This document shows, piece by piece, positions 49,236 through 60,569 of a stretch of 64,000 bases of DNA; positions within the stretch are counted from its first letter, which is position 1; each line of letters begins with the position of its first letter. This DNA is from Rotaria sordida (Eukaryota; Rotifera; Eurotatoria; Philodinida; Philodinidae). Below the pieces are notes generated by a model, which was not told the DNA's origin, made no database searches, and was given only the letters and a program-made list of their open reading frames with translations. A program made the position numbers and the translations under genes. The stretch covers positions 247,346-311,345 of the forward strand of contig CAJNOL010000049.1 of assembly GCA_905250125.1 (NCBI GenBank), written 5' to 3'.

Positions 49236-52200
49236 TCACAATTGATTATAAGATTTAATAACTTGTTCAATTTGTACAAAACTATTAAGAAATTCTTGTT
49301 CATCAATATCATATTTATAATAATGATGAAGATAAGCTTTTTGTCCAAATAATTGCCATGATTTGTTTACTATTCTATCAAGTGCTGATACAGGTGTTTG
49401 ACAATTACTAATCAATGATAAATATTTTTCATAATTTAAATAAGATTTATCACGATAATTAAATAAATAATAATAATCAGATGATGAAATAAATGATGAA
49501 TAAAATGTTTCATGATTAAAATATTGTTTTAAATCTTTATCAATATCTTCTTTATCATAAGAACGTGCTAAAAATAAATTTGCTATAGATTTTGTTCGTG
49601 TTTGATTTGGTTTTAATAACCAATTAAGTCTTTCATCTAAATAAGAATTATTAATATACATTTGTGATAAAGTTTTTATTAATGATGACCAATTATATGT
49701 ACTAAAATCTAATGCTTGATCACTTAATTGTGGTACACAACGAAGTGTTAATAATTTATAAAATGAATGTGGTAAAACTGATTCTAATAGATAATTTATT
49801 TCACATATTGATATAGTTTTATTTGAAATAGGTTGAAGAAAACTACATAAATGTCGTGTTAAAATATTATTCATATCATGAATATTTGTTGGACGATCAA
49901 TACCAGAATATGAGACAAGTTTTTTTGCATATTGTTGAAGAATATCATTTTCAAAAACTAATAATGCATCAGCAGAATGATAAAGATGTGAAAGTGTTAA
50001 TAATGAATTATAGTTTTGTACTACAACTTCACCACTTGTATATGGAACAACAATTGTTGTTAAAAGAAATGAACGTGGTAATTCATCACGAACACATTCA
50101 ACAACATACGCACCAAGACCAGAACCTAAGTGAAAGATTATTTTAATAGAAAATGAATTTTCTTTTTCTTTTTCTTTTTTTACCTGTGCCACCAGCTAAA
50201 GAAAGTATGGGTAAAATTGTATCCACTCGATCAGCATGTTCTAATTGCCATCGAAGACTATTTAATATATTTTCCTCAGCTAATGAACCATTTCGATAAC
50301 CACATGCCCAATTATTGCCGGATCCGAGACGACCTTTTTTTTCAAATTATCGATAAACTATAAGATATGAATTTAAATTATTCTTTCGAAAATATCTCTG
50401 ATATATGTTTAATTAGTATGAATAGTTATAGTTCTTTCGTCTCAAATTCAAATTAAATTTTCTATGGTTTTTTTTGCTCTTTTGTAATAAAAGATATTTA
50501 TTATATATTATGACTATGGTCATATAGAGGCTAAAATCCGCTACAATCAAACCTATTTTATAAGGCGACAGCTGTTAACAAATCAAGGTGATGACTTATT
50601 TCATATATATGGTTCACTTGTCTTATCTTGACTTTTTTTTAATGTCACTGTGATGTTTTTCATATATTTTTCTTGTTTCAATATTCACTTATTCACAGTA
50701 GATATCGTCTGCTAATAGTGATCTAATGAATTGTTCTTATTCGAGTATTTATAAAAAAAATAGTCATTGATTTACAAATCGAATGTTCACTAGTGACGGT
50801 GCTCAGCGTGGCGACTATTAGTTGAGATGACCAGAACAAAAAACATATTTACTTCATTGATAGTAGGACAGCTTATTAACCATGATTCTTTGTCAAAGGA
50901 ACCTATACATCATGTTAAGAATGCAAAGAATTACTGAGAAGTCGACAAAAACGCAGAAGATGAAAATATTAATATTAATATAAAAGCAGACGATAACAGC
51001 GGATATCTTTCATTAAACACAAATAGGAGAAACAGTACTTCGGCACTTAATTCTTAGAGTACTTGATAGACATTAAAGATATTACTTTTCTATATAAATC
51101 CGTTGTCATCTATATGAAAATATATAAATTTGAAAAGCTTGTGTTATACTTTTCTGCATACACATTTTCATTTTTTGCATAAACCTAATTCGATGATCTA
51201 TTAGTAATATTATACGATCATATATAGTCTATAGTGTCCTCTAGCAAATATCCAACTATAATAAACGAATAATAAAAATTCGTTTCAGAAAAAACGATTA
51301 CATAAATTATTCCTCAAACTGAATTCAAGAGCAAAGGATTACAATTATTATCTACTAAAATAATATTCAACTCATCAATCATGAATCATTCTAGAATTAT
51401 TCTTTCTTTCAAGAAACTTTTACGAATAGAATAAATTAATTCAAACTATAAAAATTGATCAGTTTAGTTTTTGTGCTTGATTTTTACTTGATATAGTCAA
51501 GAGTAAAACTAATATCATTTCGATCAATTTAAGATTTTTGCTAGATTTCTAATCAATATAGTCGTATTTAGAGCAAAAAATGAATTAGTTCATACTTCTA
51601 AAACTTGTTGAAAATCAAACAGCTTTTTTTTCTAAAGGATTTCTTATCTTTTGGTTTTTTACATAAAATACAAATACCCTTTGGATAGAATCTCTTATGT
51701 CGTGAATAACTTTACATGCTGACTGCTGAAGGAATAACCTCATATATTTCATCATTTTTGAACTAATGATCTCTATCAGAAGATATCGATAGATTAAAAA
51801 CTTTAGTATCTTGTAAATACAATATCCTAAAAACTATTAAAATTGTAATATGAACTACTCTATCTGAAGAATCTTCATTTGTACATAATTTCATGTCGAA
51901 ATTTGAAAATATAGTTTTCTCATAAAGTCGCAGCAGTCTTTACACGAAAAATTTACTAATAATTCGATATTTCAATCAAAATGCATCGGAAATCTCCATT
52001 CTGTTCAAACTATTCTAGTTTCCGGAACTTCTCCATGTAATCATAATATTAGTTCAAAAGCGATAGATCACTTTAGATAGTTCTTTCATAAATCGAAATG
52101 GAAGAATTTTTACTGCTGATAAATTCAAATAATCTCATCTGTTCTTTCACTTTTTTAAGGTATCTTTTTATTATTACAAAGATGATTGTCATTTAATTTA

Positions 52201-52549
52201 TGTTTATCTTAAATTGAAAGAAAAAAATTTCTTCCATTAAAATTCTACCTTCAATAACACATTTTTTTTCATAAGACCAATGACGTTTTGATTGAGATTT
52301 TTCATTCATTAATTGTTCAATTACTTTAAGTTCAGTATCAATAACAAGTGCTCGTGCAGTAAGTTTATTTTCATATTGAATAAAAAATCGATCAAGTGAA
52401 TGTCGAATATAATCATTAATTGATGAATCATTTGTTATTGATAATTTTGTTTGATTTGAATGTGTAAGATTATCTTCAATTAATGTATCAAATACACATT
52501 GACCAACTTGATTTCCACATTGACCAAGTTGAAGAATAATGCATGACAT
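49236..52549 (-). CDS. TUBD1: Delta-tubulin
   Basis: Three exons on the minus strand: 52249-52549, 50184-50333 and 49236-50125, about 446 aa (human 453). It starts SCIILQLGQCGNQVGQCVFD. Exon 2 gives GRLGSGNNWACGYRNGS, and across the junction LSLAGGTG|SGLGAYVVE forms the tubulin GTP-binding glycine loop (about residues 145-155). Exon 3 includes TSGEVVVQNYNSLLTLSHLY and the C-terminal KAYLHHYYKYDIDEQEFLNS, matching delta-tubulin rather than alpha or beta. The family acts in centriole/basal-body triplet microtubules. The first intron is 1.9 kb. The ATG is preceded directly by TTTCAG, and an in-frame upstream ATG overlaps the NOP16 end, so the start at 52549 is preferred. Confidence 0.93.
50334..52248 (-). 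other. Long TUBD1 intron
   Basis: A 1.9-kb AT-rich intron. No nested gene or clear repeat was found by eye. Confidence 0.5.
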
Positions 52550-52622
52550 CTGAAACAAATAACAAGAGCAAGAAAGAAAAATTATTGATTTTCTTTTTTT
52601 CTTTTTTCTTTTTCTTTTATTT
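52550..52622 (-). promoter_or_regulatory. 73-bp NOP16-TUBD1 intercistronic spacer with acceptor at the ATG
   Basis: On the coding strand the spacer goes from a purine-rich A/G tract to a T/C-rich tract and ends GTTTCAG immediately before ATG. There is no room for an ordinary promoter, and no upstream donor belongs to TUBD1. This is the expected layout of a downstream operon gene that receives a spliced leader. Confidence 0.5.
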
Positions 52623-53319
52623 TTAATCATCCATTTCAAATTCAGCTAGAAAATTTTTTCCTTCGGCTTTTTCAGCTAAATAACGTTCGTAAACTTTTGG
52701 AATCTTTTTAAATTTTTCGATTTTTCTTTCAAGTTGTCGTGCTGTTAATTGATAATCATTGTGATGATCACGAGCCATAGCTTCATAATTTATACCATGT
52801 TTTTCAATCATATAAATACAAAATCTATATAAATAACAATAGAAAAAATATTTAATTAATTTTCAATAAAAAAAAAACATACAATCGATCTGGATCAGAA
52901 ATTCTCAATGATTTAACACGTTCTGTATTTGCATCTTTTTCAAGTTCATCTCGAATATGAACTTTAGTTGGTCGACGTTTTTTCTTTTGTTTTGTTGAAT
53001 CAATTATTGGTAAAGGTAGGCAATCATTATCATCATCATTATCAGAATTTTCTTCTTTTTGTTTAATATATTTTTTAAGAGTTTTTGGATTAATTAAATC
53101 TTTTGTTTGTGGTATAGGAAACGATTTTTTTATATCATGAACAAGTGCAAATTCATGATAATTTGTTGGTACCGAATGTTTTAATTCCCAATTTGAACGT
53201 ATCAATGGACAATGACGTACACGTACTTCACGTTTACGTTTTTCTTTTAACCATAATCGTTTACGATTGATTCCATGTAAATAAACTTTGCCACGTTTAC
53301 GACGACGTGTTTGTACCAT
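52623..53319 (-). CDS. NOP16: Nucleolar protein 16 (ribosome biogenesis)
   Basis: Two exons on the minus strand: 52883-53319 and 52623-52824, about 212 aa (human 178). The basic N-terminus (RRRKRGKVYLHGINRKRLW) matches the family's RRQKFGYSVNRKRL, and a second block near residue 40 (HCPLIRSNWELKHSV) matches the His-Ile-Arg-x-x-Trp region. The C-terminus has IEKHGINYEAMARDHHNDYQ, as in VENHGEDYKAMARD. An acidic Asp run and a KKKRR stretch lie between. The family acts in 60S subunit assembly. TATTTTAG lies about 12 bp before the ATG. TUBD1 starts 73 bp downstream on the same strand. Confidence 0.88.
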
Positions 53320-55054
53320 TGTGACTGATCTAAAATATGATGAAAAAAATAACGGTCTTCGTTAATAAACTAAGATTCAATTGAATGATCTATCATGTAC
53401 ACATGACATTATATATATGGTTGAGATAATCTACACACACTTCGACGTACACACACAAAATCGCCATTGCATTAAAATGACACATAACCTCTACATATGA
53501 AAGAGGGCGTTTCGTGTCGCGAACGAAAGATATAAGTTTTATGTATATTATCGTTTGAATAAAATAAAAAAGCGAATATAAAAATGTTTTCATTTTTTGG
53601 ATTTCGATGTGATATGAATACAATCTATCACAAATAATAAGATATTAACAATGAAATATATAAGTACCGACCTGTTTAAATAATTTTTTTGTCGAATTGC
53701 AGCGCACATAAAATAGTATTTCATTTATTATAAATGAACAAAAACTAGTAAATATTATTTTTTCTCGTTTATCATATTCTATTTTATGATTTAAAACAAT
53801 TTTTCTAATACAATATCAATTAAAAATCAGTTCATTATCAGAAATAGTCTCTTGTTCTTGTAAACAATGTATAATCTATTACATCCAATTTCTTTTAGTT
53901 CCGGTAATTAGACTACTCATAATTTTTAACCTATGTGCACCAAGTCTTTGCGCAAAATTACCATTCAATGTTCAACTGATTTTAAGCAACTGAAGAGAAA
54001 AAAGTAGTCAGCTAGACTGAGTATTTCATTCCTCTGTCTCTCTATATATATTCAGATTTCTTTTTGATTTAGATTACAGCATTAAGAACAAATATTTAGA
54101 AGGATCTAAAACGATGTCTGTGCAAAATTGTAAACTAGCAGGTCTTTATATATGCATCTACTTATGTTTCGAATGTCTAGTTGCCATTAAAGATAATCAA
54201 AACGAACTAATTAAAATCAGAATTTATTTTCTAGTATGCATATGTCCAGAATTTTTATCCCACCTCAGTCTACTCAACGGTGAACAAATATCTGAGTAGT
54301 TTAAAGATGTTACTTTCATCAAATTACTTGAGAGGAATAGGGAGAGTCACGTTTTCGCGAAGTAAATTTTTTTTTTACTATGGAGAGTTCTCCTGTAGAA
54401 AACACTTGGCTACACTCCTACACAAAATATAAATAAAAAAAACATTTCAACATTTTGTTCTGTTTGTTACTGTTCGTACACAACATAGGAATTCTTTCTA
54501 TCTGTTGTTTTCTCAAACGGTTCAAAGTAATTGAATCGGTTGCAACTAATTTGAATAGATGATGATATATTTTAATGGTGATATCATTCCTGATGATACT
54601 GACTGATAGTCGGGGGAAACTGGAATTCTTTTTCGTTTTGCAATTATTATTTCAAAACGATAATTTTCATAGCAGTTTTATATTCAATTTATAAATATTT
54701 ATTTCCTATTGCTTTCCATTTGTGTATAAGAACATAGAAAAAAAGATTCAGTGGATGTACCGTTATTATAGGGAAAGAGTTAACAAGTAATAGAATTATC
54801 TATGTTGAACAAAATTCTTAAAATTCTTTCCTTCAGCCATGACATAGTTTAGAAAACTATAAAAGAGTGTAAGAAAATCTGCGAAAGAAGAATTATCAAG
54901 AAGTGATACATCGATAACAATATGTGTACTTGGCACAATCAAGAACAGAGCATACAAGTAAAGCAAAATTCCAGAAAAATGAATTATATCTTGTAACAGT
55001 TAATTAAGAAGGAAACAAAGTTTTCCTTTCTTATACATTTTTTTTAAAATTTCT
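53320..55054. other. Intergenic region
   Basis: AT-rich. An ATG frame at 54114-54299 (61 codons, hydrophobic start) follows an acceptor-like TTTAG but shows no family match and is not called. Nothing else is supported. Confidence 0.4.
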
Positions 55055-55460
55055 AGACATGCAGAATCTCCTCGTTTGCTCGTTTGCGTCAACGTGCGTT
55101 GGGGAAAATTTTTTGAGTTTGGGAAACTTTTTGAAAAACTATTGACTGTAAAAAAATTTTTATTGTCGGTTCTATTGTGTGGAAATTAGGACACTATTTT
55201 CATGCACAGATTTAATGATTTAGTAAAAACCAAACGATATTTTTCATTTTAATAGCAGGGAACATTCTTAAAGAAGGTTTCTTCGTTGGGGAAAATTTCC
55301 ACTTTTGTGGCACATTCTGCATCTCTAAAACTTCCCCAGCCTGACAGTTTTCCAAAACTTTCCCATTCTAGCAGTTTTCCAAAATTTCCTTGAGTAATGC
55401 AAGTTTCCTAAAAATCTCCTCCCTCCGGGGGGGCCGCACAAGGAAGATTCTGCACCTCTG
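55055..55460. mobile_element. ~400-bp nonautonomous element with short terminal repeats
   Basis: TGCAGAATCTCC near the left end (55060) and GGAAGATTCTGCA at the right end (55442-55454) are inverted. The interior repeats GGGAAA(A)(C)TTTT blocks and their complements. A G7 run with CCGCACAAGG lies near the right end. It abuts a truncated CD2BP2-like fragment. Target duplication not identified. Confidence 0.45.
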
Positions 55461-55882
55461 ATCCAGAAATTTATGAACGTCTTCAATCAAAACTTGATCG
55501 TTTTCAATCATCAACTGCTTCAAAAATAATAACAGATTCAACATTTGATATGTATGGTGATAGTGATATTTCTTCATCTGTAACTCTGAATCAAATTCAT
55601 CTTCAATTGACACAAATAGTAAAAATGAATTTTTATTTTAAATAAAAGAAAAATGAATTTTTATTTTTGTGTTTTTTAGCTTCATCGACTATTCTTTGGG
55701 AACATATAACAAATGAAAATTTAACAGAAAGTCTTCAAGGTCCATTTACAACTGATCAAATGATTTGTTTAACAAATACTAAAGAAAAATTAGATAAAGA
55801 TAATGTACGGTGCCGTCATGTGGTACAGAACAATTCTATTCAATAAAACGTATCGATTTTGATCTGTATTTCGATTAAAATT
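55460..55882 (+). pseudogene. Truncated CD2BP2 (GYF-domain) pseudogene
   Basis: The first block encodes PEIYERLQSKLDRFQSS. After an intron-like AT-rich gap ending TTTTTTAG at about 55679, SSTILWEHI and LQGPFTTDQM resemble the GYF domain (LWEYKW.., YGPFTSAQM). Near 55820 the frame breaks, and the next frame gives FYSIKRIDFDLY, matching the family's FYNSKRIDFDLY end. The 5' part of the gene is missing and replaced by a transposon-like sequence. In CD2BP2 the GYF domain binds proline-rich ligands in U5 snRNP assembly. This copy is broken. Confidence 0.7.
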
Positions 55883-57048
55883 ATTGGTTGTAAATAGATG
55901 GTTTTTTTCACTTCTCATGCATTCAATGAAAAAATACACACCGACTATCTGAGATTATCTCCAATATGATCTTCATATATATAAGCAAATGCTCAATTCA
56001 GTCTTCCAACATTGTATAAAGAATCCAATGAAAGTCAGATGATAATTTGTTGTGTGGTAGATGAGCCATAAAATTTCATTAGGTTAGCATAATTATTTTT
56101 ATTTTCGATATTGTACAAAATGAATAAAACTGCAGCAATAGTGGCCACTATAATCTATGTGTACTTCATCTCAGACAAAGAGTTATTTACATCAGGGATG
56201 ACATAGCTCATGGTGACGCCTTCTTATCATGCAAAATTTAACATCTAATTTTATTTTAAAAAAAGTAGTGTTTTTCTGTAGAGATCCATGAGTCGCAGTA
56301 TTACATCATTGTATCCACAAACGATACTACCCTATCTTTCTGAAGAATACAGCTAAATCTATAAAAATGAATCATTGTCATAAATTTTTTGTCTTTTCAA
56401 ATAGTCTGTAGAATGTTATCAATATATCTCGTTTTCCAAGGATAAAGAGATGAATTTTTTAATTACTTCGATTGCTTTCGTTTTTATCACTATCAAATAA
56501 TAGACTTGTATTCTTTCTGACAATATTGTCGGTTTTTCTCTTGAATCAGGACACCGATCCAATGTTTTCATCAATAAATTGATCATATTTAAAGGTAAAA
56601 ATGTCTATGAGAAATAACATTAAAACTCGAGTCATATTTTCAAAAAGAGAAACGAAAATTTAATCAAACTTCGACTATATCTTATCTTTCAAAAGTCATA
56701 AATAACTTTCGAATGAAGATATTAGATTCAATCCGAATAGAAACTATTAAAGTTATTTTTTCAGATTGAATTTATTATGAAATTGACTTTTATGCTGGCA
56801 AAAGACATTGTATTTTAGATAGTTTAGGCATAATAATTAATACAGAAAATCATTATATACTTTTTTGTTACTCATTAGAATAAAACAAATGAGTACTGTT
56901 TTTAATTCATGAATAGTTTGACAAATTCAAGATGTTCTCTCATCATCATAAAATGGTCATTTTCTGATAAGATTTCTTTCAAGATAATGATTATCTTAAT
57001 TCAAATTGACTTTTCTATTTTATTTTATACATAATTTATTAATTAACA
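55883..57048. other. Intergenic region
   Basis: AT-rich sequence between the GYF pseudogene and the 3' end of the F-box gene. No gene or clear repeat was found. Confidence 0.4.
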
Positions 57049-59154
57049 TTACATTGTATGAAATATGCCTAACTTTGGAAAAAAGTTTATATGAGTACTA
57101 TTGGGATAGGCCCATGGTTCAACAATAATAAGAGTTTCAACTTTTGAACAATTGTCTTTAACTTGTTGTTGATTTTGATTAATTATTGTTAACAATACAT
57201 TATTACGAATGGCAAGTTCGATTAGACATGGAAGATAACTTCGATATAGAAGTTGTTCAGCATAATCCGCATGAATATCATGCAAAATAAGCGTTGCTAA
57301 ATGACGAAATTCAATAGAATTATTTGTCGTCGTACTTTTTTCTTCTTGTTCAAGAAGATTGAATATTTCAAGTACTTTAAGATGAGGTAAAGCTTGTGCA
57401 ACACGTTGAAAAAAACCATGTTCAAAAGGTTTGACATCATCAAAAAGTAATAATATAGTAACATTTGAAAATCTTTTTTCAACATCGAATAATGGAAATC
57501 GATTCGAAATAAAGTCGAGACGAGTACCAATAAATGGAAGAGAATAGATTTGACATTGACCATATCGATTATTAAAATAATCAATTGTACAATCAATAGA
57601 TTGTTGATATTGAAAAAAACTTTGACGAATTTTATCGAGTTTTATATGAGCAGCATCTTTTAAAATTGAACGAATATGAAAATCAAACTGGCATAAATGA
57701 GGCATATATGAAATAATATCTCGTTGTAAGTCCAATCCATCAACAAAGTGATTTGGTCCATTTTCATTTTCACCGATAGCTAATAATAATGTTAAATGTT
57801 CGACACTTGATAAACGTTGTAAAAAAGGAATAATACATTGTTCATACTCGAAAATATTTCTATATATTGTCATTTTTAATTCTTTCAAATTAGGACAAGA
57901 TATCTAAGTTAAATAAAAAATAATATAAAATTACACCAAAAAAATGACTTACCAATGATATTTGTGATAAATCTAATTCTTCAGATAGATAGACGTGCAT
58001 CATGCTCACAACGAATGAATGTAATTGTGTTCCTATTTGATTCAATAAACGAACACAATCGCCGAATTGATGAAATGTAATACTAATATGAGTAAGATGA
58101 GATGTTTGAGGAAAGAACAATTTTTCATCACTTGATGGAATGGATATAACACAATCAGGGTCAAATTCAAACGAGGTAATTAATGACATTATTGGTGAAT
58201 GACAGTAGAATGAAAGTATATCAATAAGTTTCTAAGAAAGATAGAAAAATTGAGGTATGTCTGAGAATAGAGAATAACGCCGTACCTCGTTATCACTATA
58301 AAAGTCTAAAAATACACAAATCAAATAAGTTTTCGATCCATATAAATCCAAAAATTATGAAACTAATTTATCATCTGTTCATAGTATTCAAACATAAACA
58401 TTATCTATTCATCTTAGATGAATTTTATTCATCATATTAAAAAGTGACATTGAAATTTCAGTAGTAGAATTTCTAGAAAAAAATTCATTTGAACGAAATC
58501 GAGATAAAACGATATTCAGCTGTTTGATTTTCTATACTGAAAGTATGTTATAGAATCGAAAATATACTCAAACATAAATTCTCTTTCAATCATCAGGATT
58601 AGATTTCCAAAATCCTGAAATTATAAATTAAGTCGATTCTTGTCTAACGAGGTGTATATATTTAAATAAAAAGAGAACAATTATGTATAACTTACTTAAT
58701 GTGATAGGTGTTCCTGCATTACGATGCAAACGGCCGGCCATTATTTTTAAATGCTTTAAATTATTGAGACAACTTTTATCATCAATTCTTTTAACAAGCT
58801 GATAAAGACTTGATATATGTACAAGATTGACTGTAAGTGATTCAATATAATTAAAAATACATGGTAAAGTAGATAATATGAATTCTCGAATAATCATTTC
58901 ATATGGTGAACCAAAATAATCAGAGGTTAGATCGATCGAATGACATTGATCAAGAGCAAGTTGTTCCAAATGAATATTTTTGGTACCAATCATAGAATAG
59001 AGTAATACAGCTCGAGGTTGGATTTTATTCATAATGGATAAAATTATCTCATCTGGTAAGTCGAGCAAGCCGACAAGATTTTCTATACAAAACAATAGAA
59101 CAAAATATTTATATTAATAAATAGTTAAATACTTGTGTTTGATAAGCAGGTCAT
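57049..59154 (-). CDS. F-box protein with LRR-like C-terminal region
   Basis: Five exons on the minus strand: 59133-59154 (22 nt), 58696-59082, 58286-58305 (20 nt), 57953-58231 and 57049-57903, about 520 aa. The F-box is near residue 11 (LLDLPDEIILSIMNKIQPRA). Downstream, repeated leucine-rich patterns such as LNNLKHLKIMAG, LPHLKVLEIFNL and FRHLATLILHDI suggest an LRR-like solenoid. Such proteins are substrate adaptors of SCF ubiquitin ligases. Two very short exons keep the phase and were needed to reach an ATG and to join the solenoid. The family is probably lineage-expanded; no orthologue is named. Confidence 0.75.
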
Positions 59155-59594
59155 TGTTTATTTGACGTATCGGTGAGAATATTGAACTTGTGCAAATTTA
59201 TTTACATATATATACATATATATAGAAGCCTTTCCGCTTCACGATTATTGTCTTGAAATGACCGTTAATAATAATCGACAAAATTTCAGACCAAATACTG
59301 AATCGATCAGAATGAATATGAATATGAATGGGTTATCATCGGTCTCAATCATATTCAAGTCATAGATAGTCAATCATATTCTGCTTTTTGATCGCTTCGC
59401 TTTAGTCAATGTCAATGTCGAATATCAAATGAACTTATGCACGCAGTTTGGATCAAATGTCAGAAAAAAAAATCGAGAAAAAGGCATAAAAAGAGAAGGT
59501 ATATTTAATGGATAGATTTTATTTTTGCAAAAGTTGAGTCCAACGAAATGATGGCGCTATACTACACGCACATTTTCATGATACTACAAGCAAT

Positions 59595-59925
59595 TTTGTT
59601 AAGAGTAACCATCGTCGAGAAATTGGCAATTCAAAGAATTCAATAATCATATATGAATTAGATATAAATAGCTTGAAATTACCATGAAATTCAATCAATT
59701 CAAGAAATTCAATAGAATTTCTTGAATTTCTTGATTTCAAAATTAATATCGATAGTGACGGTGAGGATATCTTTCTACCAAACATTTGAATGGAATTCAA
59801 CGAATTCAAGAAAAATTCAGGAATTTCATGGTAATGTCAAACTGTATATTTGTAAGTTATACAAGATGATTGAATGTATTGAATTCCTTGAATTGCCAAT
59901 TGCTGGATCGTGGTTATAACTCAAA
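59595..59925. mobile_element. ~330-bp foldback element rich in GAATTCAA words
   Basis: The left end reads GAGTAACCATCGTCGAG then AATTGGCAATTCAA. The right end, reverse complemented, reads GAGTTATAACCACGATC then AATTGGCAATTCAA. Both arms carry ATTACCATGAAATTC. Short GAATTCAAGAAATTC-like words recur between them. No coding sequence. Confidence 0.7.
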
Positions 59926-59929
59926 TATC

Positions 59930-60315
59930 CAACATGTAAAGAATTAAAAAAGGCAACAAAAAAACTGATTTATGGCTTTTACCAAAAGTTCTAATTGTCC
60001 AACTAAAACGTTTTAATTATAAATTAATTTACTTGTTGATTATCCATTATGTGATTTAAATTTATCGCAATTTGTTCTAAATTCTGCTGAAAAAAAACCA
60101 AAGGAAAATATGATTTAATTGGTGTTAGTAATCATATTGGTGGTTTAGATGGTGGATATTATACAGTACATGCAAAAACAAATATTAATGATTATAAATG
60201 ACATTCATTTGATGATTCATATGTATCAGATATTGATAAAAATAGTTTAGTAAGTAAAGCAGCTTATGTACTTATTTATCAAAAAAAAGAGGAATCATCA
60301 CAACAACAATAATAA
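59930..60315 (+). pseudogene. USP4/USP15-type deubiquitinase pseudogene (C-terminal fragment)
   Basis: The pieces ATKK, then DLWLLPKVLIVQLKRFNY, then VDYPLCDLNLSQFVLN, then YDLIGVSNHIGGLDGGYYT and SKAAYVLIYQ follow the order of the USP4/11/15 catalytic C-terminus; the His-box region is present. They lie in different frames, with a break at the A-run near 59957-59970 and another before YDLIG. A TGA at 60199-60201 replaces the Trp of the KW(Y/H)xFDD motif. Only the tail of the gene is present. Confidence 0.8.
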
Positions 60316-60569
60316 TAATGATCAGAAAGTGAATACGCGATTAAATGAAATGTTGATTTTTTTTTTTTGTTCATTATTGTTCTTGATGAAAGTTCTCATC
60401 GTTTGTCTTTTCTTTCGAATAACCGTGCTAGTTCAATCAAGGCTTGCAAGAAAAAATTTTCATACTATTTTTTTTATATTCTTCCATTGACATTTATCTA
60501 CTTAAAATTATTCCTGAACATCAATAATATTCTTTTTCTTTTAAATTACATCTGTTTGTTTACAGATTA

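Noticed and set aside
54114-54299. Open frame of 61 codons with a hydrophobic start
   Set aside because: No homology, no supporting splice structure; plausible by chance in AT-rich DNA.
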